Origin: Streptomyces sp. NBC_00572 | Lineage (GTDB): Bacteria > Actinomycetota > Actinomycetes > Streptomycetales > Streptomycetaceae | Assembly: GCF_026341815.1 (NCBI RefSeq) | Contig: NZ_JAPENX010000001.1 | Span: 7,114,727 to 7,178,726, forward strand | DNA: 64,000 nt | Direction of reading: 5' to 3' | Shown: positions 61,513 to 64,000 of the stretch, in pieces | Layout of the letters: each line of letters begins with the position of its first letter | Numbering within the stretch: the stretch's first letter is position 1 | The notes under the pieces: model-generated | What the model saw: only the letters and a program-made list of their open reading frames with translations | Database searches by the model: none | What the model was told of the DNA's origin: nothing | Position numbers and translations under genes: made by a program

Positions 61513-64000
61513 GTGACCAGTCACGGCTGCTCCGCACCGCGCCCTCTGCACGTACTGTTGCTGCTCCTCTGCCTCGTCCTCCCCGTCATGGGAAGGGCCG
61601 ACGCCGCCGAACGCGCCTCGCCCGATTGCCGAGCCGATCAGCTCAAGAAGGCCAAGGTGACGGCGCTGGCGGAGTTCGAGCACCGCGGCAACGACTACAG
61701 CGCGCTCAAGAGCACCATGGACGTCAGCGTGCCCGCCACTTGGGCTCGTGCCTCCGAACTGCTCCTGGACACCCACTCACCGGTCTACAGATCGGCGCTG
61801 GCGTGCCTGGTGGGCAAACCCGCGCTGGGGCAGGACACCCCCTTGACGAGGAGTGGCGGTTCACGCCGCTGGCCGTGAAGGCCGACGGCCAGTGGGTCAA
61901 GGTCCACTACGAGGCAAGCACCTGGGTCCAGTCCTCGCTCTCCGCTGTCGGCCCGTGGGAGCTGACGGTGACGACGGAGTACTGGCTCGTCGAGTTGAAG
62001 CCTTCTTCCGCCCTGCAGAGCGCGAACTGGGAGAGCGTTCAGGTCAACCTGGGCGGTAAGGGCGCACTGACGGCCACGCCTCCGCCGGCCTTCGGCGAAG
62101 GCGGAACGAATCTGAGCTGGCGGCACAAGAAGCCCGACCAGTATCCCGCAGTCACGTTCCGCCCACCGGCGGTACAGCAGTGGAACATCGTCACCACTTC
62201 GCCGGAGCCATTCTGGGAGGCGTGGGGGACGTGGGGCGCCTGGAGCGCCTCGGGAGCGTTCTGGTATGTCGCCTCGGGCGCGTTGCTGCTCGTCGCGGCT
62301 CGGCGACTCAGGAGCAGCCTGGCAGGCAGGACGGTGCCGGCGGAGTCGACAGCGCTGCTCTTTCTGCGGTGGTGGTCGCTCCTTTTGATCTTCCTGGGCC
62401 TGCTCGTCTACCTCGGAGACAACCTGTACCGGCTTCTCGGCCGACTGATGGGCTGGGACTTCGACTACTCGCCGATGCTGTCGGTGTTCAGCCTGGCGTT
62501 CCTCGGACTTGCGCTGTGTCTCCTCGGCAGCCGGTCCAAGCGCCTGCGGGTGAGCGTGAGCGTACTCGTCCTGGGGATCCTCGGCTGGTACGTGGTGTCG
62601 GAGGTGTTCGAGTTCGCTTTGCTTCCCACATCCGACGTTCTGCTGTCCCCGCCGGGCTGGACCGTGGCGGCCCTCGCCATCTGTGCGCTGATGTCAGTGT
62701 GCTGGCTGGGGGTGATCGCCGCAGGGCAACGGATCCTGCTGATCAGGGAGACACGGATCCCGCCGCGCGTGATGGTCCCCGCCGCCATCACGGCGGCGAT
62801 GGTCACCGTCCTGTGGGGCTATCTCGCCTTCGCACGCTACTGGGACCGGATCAGCTGGCTCGCCGACCCCGGTCAACCGGAATTCCAGGTCTTGTGGGAA
62901 GAGACGCTCGACACCTGGTGGTTGTATTTCCCGAACTATGCTCTGAATCTGATGCTGGGCCTCGTGGGGATCCTGGCGCCGCTGGCCGTGCTGGGGGTCT
63001 TGCGGGTCTGCCGGGTCGAACAGTACGAGAGGTCGGCGTTCACACCCGCGCCGGCGGAGAAGTTCCTCCTCGTGGTCCTCTTCGCCATCACTCTCGCGCC
63101 CTTGGGGGATTACTACGGTCTTTCCGCCTACGCCCTCACCCTGCTGCTGTGCATGTGTGCGGCCTGGGGCGTCCTGGCCCTGGGCTCTTCCGTCTCCGTT
63201 CTGGAGCGGCCTTTCGCCGACAACGTGCCGCTCGGCATGACGATCTCGCAGACCGAGCGGGCCGACGTGCTGCGTCTGGCGCGCCGGTTCCGGGAACTCC
63301 AGGCACGCCTGAGTCACCTCGGCACGGCAAACCCGGCGGAGCGTGCCGAGCGGGAGTCGCTCGAGGCCGAGATCGACAGACTGGACCAGTCGCTGCCGAT
63401 CGGCGTCAGACCGGTCGATCTTCCGTTCGCCTGTGGCCCTCTGACCACGTGGTGGGGCAATGCCCGCCGGGGGGCCGTCATCGCGTCTCTCGTCGGGTTG
63501 CCCGCGACCGGCCTGCTGTACTGGACGTACGCGGTGAAAGATGACTCCTGGACGGTGAACGCGGAGGATCCGGTGGGATTCCTCGGGATCACGTTCCTCA
63601 TCTTCTTCTGGCAGACCGCGTGGCTCGTCGCGGGATTCTTCCTCGGGGCGCTGTGGCGTGATCTTCCGGGCCGTCACGGGCCGACGAAGGCGCTCTTCGT
63701 CGCGCTCGCGTTCGCCGTTCCGGAAGTCGCCGACTTCCTCGTCGCCCAGGCCCTCGGAGAGAGCGTGCCCTCCTTGATCGGCGAGATCGCGGCATTCGCT
63801 TCGGTCATGACGTGCACGGGTCTGGTGATGGACCTGCAGACCTTCCAGAACGAGCGCCGCTACTGGGCGACCAACGCCGGCATGGTCGCTTACATCTACC
63901 AGATGCGCTTCGCCTCTGTGGCGTTCTTCGTAGCACAACTCATCGCGCTCGCCACGCTCTGGAAGACCCTCTCGGAAGTGGCCTCGACGTCACCCACCCC
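61513..64000 (+). CDS. Large polytopic membrane protein, frameshifted near the N terminus, runs off the window
   Basis: GTG 61513 starts a signal peptide (LHVLLLLLCLVLPVMGRADA) and an extracellular domain (RADQLKKAKVTALAEFEHRGNDYSALKSTMDVSVP..). Near 61840, at an ACCCCCTTG run, the frame changes by one base and then stays open to the edge: EEWRFTPLAVKADGQWVKVHYEAS.., about a dozen hydrophobic helices (WWSLLLIFLGLLVYLGDN, MLSVFSLAFLGLALCLLG, FLLVVLFAITLAPLGDYYG..) and a cytoplasmic coiled-coil-like stretch RELQARLSHLGTANPAERAERESLEAEIDRL. More than 800 residues are visible. No family is recognised. The homopolymer at the break suggests a sequencing error or recent mutation. Confidence 0.7.

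Noticed and set aside
62180..63544. A 454-codon plus-strand frame near the right edge
   Set aside because: It is out of phase with the polytopic membrane protein that runs to the window end; arginine/glycine-rich and unlike any fold.
62694..63938. A 414-codon minus-strand frame near the right edge
   Set aside because: Antisense shadow of the same membrane protein; charged, repetitive and without an RBS.
1..64000. CRISPR array or cas genes
   Set aside because: No regularly spaced short repeats with unique spacers and no Cas motifs were found.

Overview
The window looks like a Streptomyces chromosome, most likely an accessory or arm region. Reasons: very high G+C, GTG/TTG starts, long antisense reading frames created by GC-rich third positions, Streptomyces-type families (GH16/GH64 glucanases, collagenase, SGNH esterase with FN3 repeats, Ser/Thr kinase with a DUF4328-like tail, MmyB-like XRE regulator), and no core housekeeping operon. 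About a third of the window is insertion sequences, solo IS ends or gene fragments.

Layout. 1-9.7 kb: an alpha/beta hydrolase, a GAP-family membrane protein, a large secreted collagenase on the minus strand, a UDP-glucose dehydrogenase fragment, a secreted ricin-type lectin with an exact 90-nt internal duplication, and an 81-nt tRNA-like gene. 10-20.5 kb: redox genes with regulators (two SDRs divergent from an XRE regulator, a quinone reductase, an FAD monooxygenase, a TetR/VOC pair with tandem palindromic operators), interrupted by a scar of ku, tetR and aldo/keto-reductase fragments and an IS5-type element inside a recombinase-like gene. 20.6-30.3 kb: a deleted ISL3 element, a secreted SGNH hydrolase, a pile-up of broken IS630/IS5/FG-GAP/SGNH pieces, and two secreted beta-1,3-glucanases (GH16 and GH64) behind a LacI-type palindrome.

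30.8-41.7 kb: a lipoprotein, a low-GC remnant of a WHH-type nuclease toxin followed by an intact SMI1/KNR4 immunity-like gene, truncated HNH, NUDIX and recombinase genes, a PD-(D/E)XK-like protein, a secreted protein with an ABC transporter/permease pair, and a broken MFS transporter. 41.8-45.7 kb: a unit bounded by 43-bp inverted repeats (42/43 identical) that carries a two-gene cassette for an M64-type metallopeptidase fused to a von Willebrand A domain. This is the most interesting unexplained structure here. 45.7-61.4 kb: many IS elements (IS5-type, ISL3-type, a MITE-like repeat, an IstB remnant) mixed with DUF4262, AraC, lipoprotein, beta-helix, HEAT-like, kinase and GntR genes. 61.5-64 kb: a large polytopic membrane protein that runs off the end.

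Genes that appear to work together are the GH16/GH64 pair (beta-1,3-glucan breakdown), TetR/VOC and XRE/SDR (regulator with divergent target), the ABC ATPase/permease pair, and the 153-aa protein with the M64-VWA protein. Many otherwise recognisable genes carry one frameshift. Some of these may be assembly errors rather than decay, so that should be checked against reads before calling them dead.
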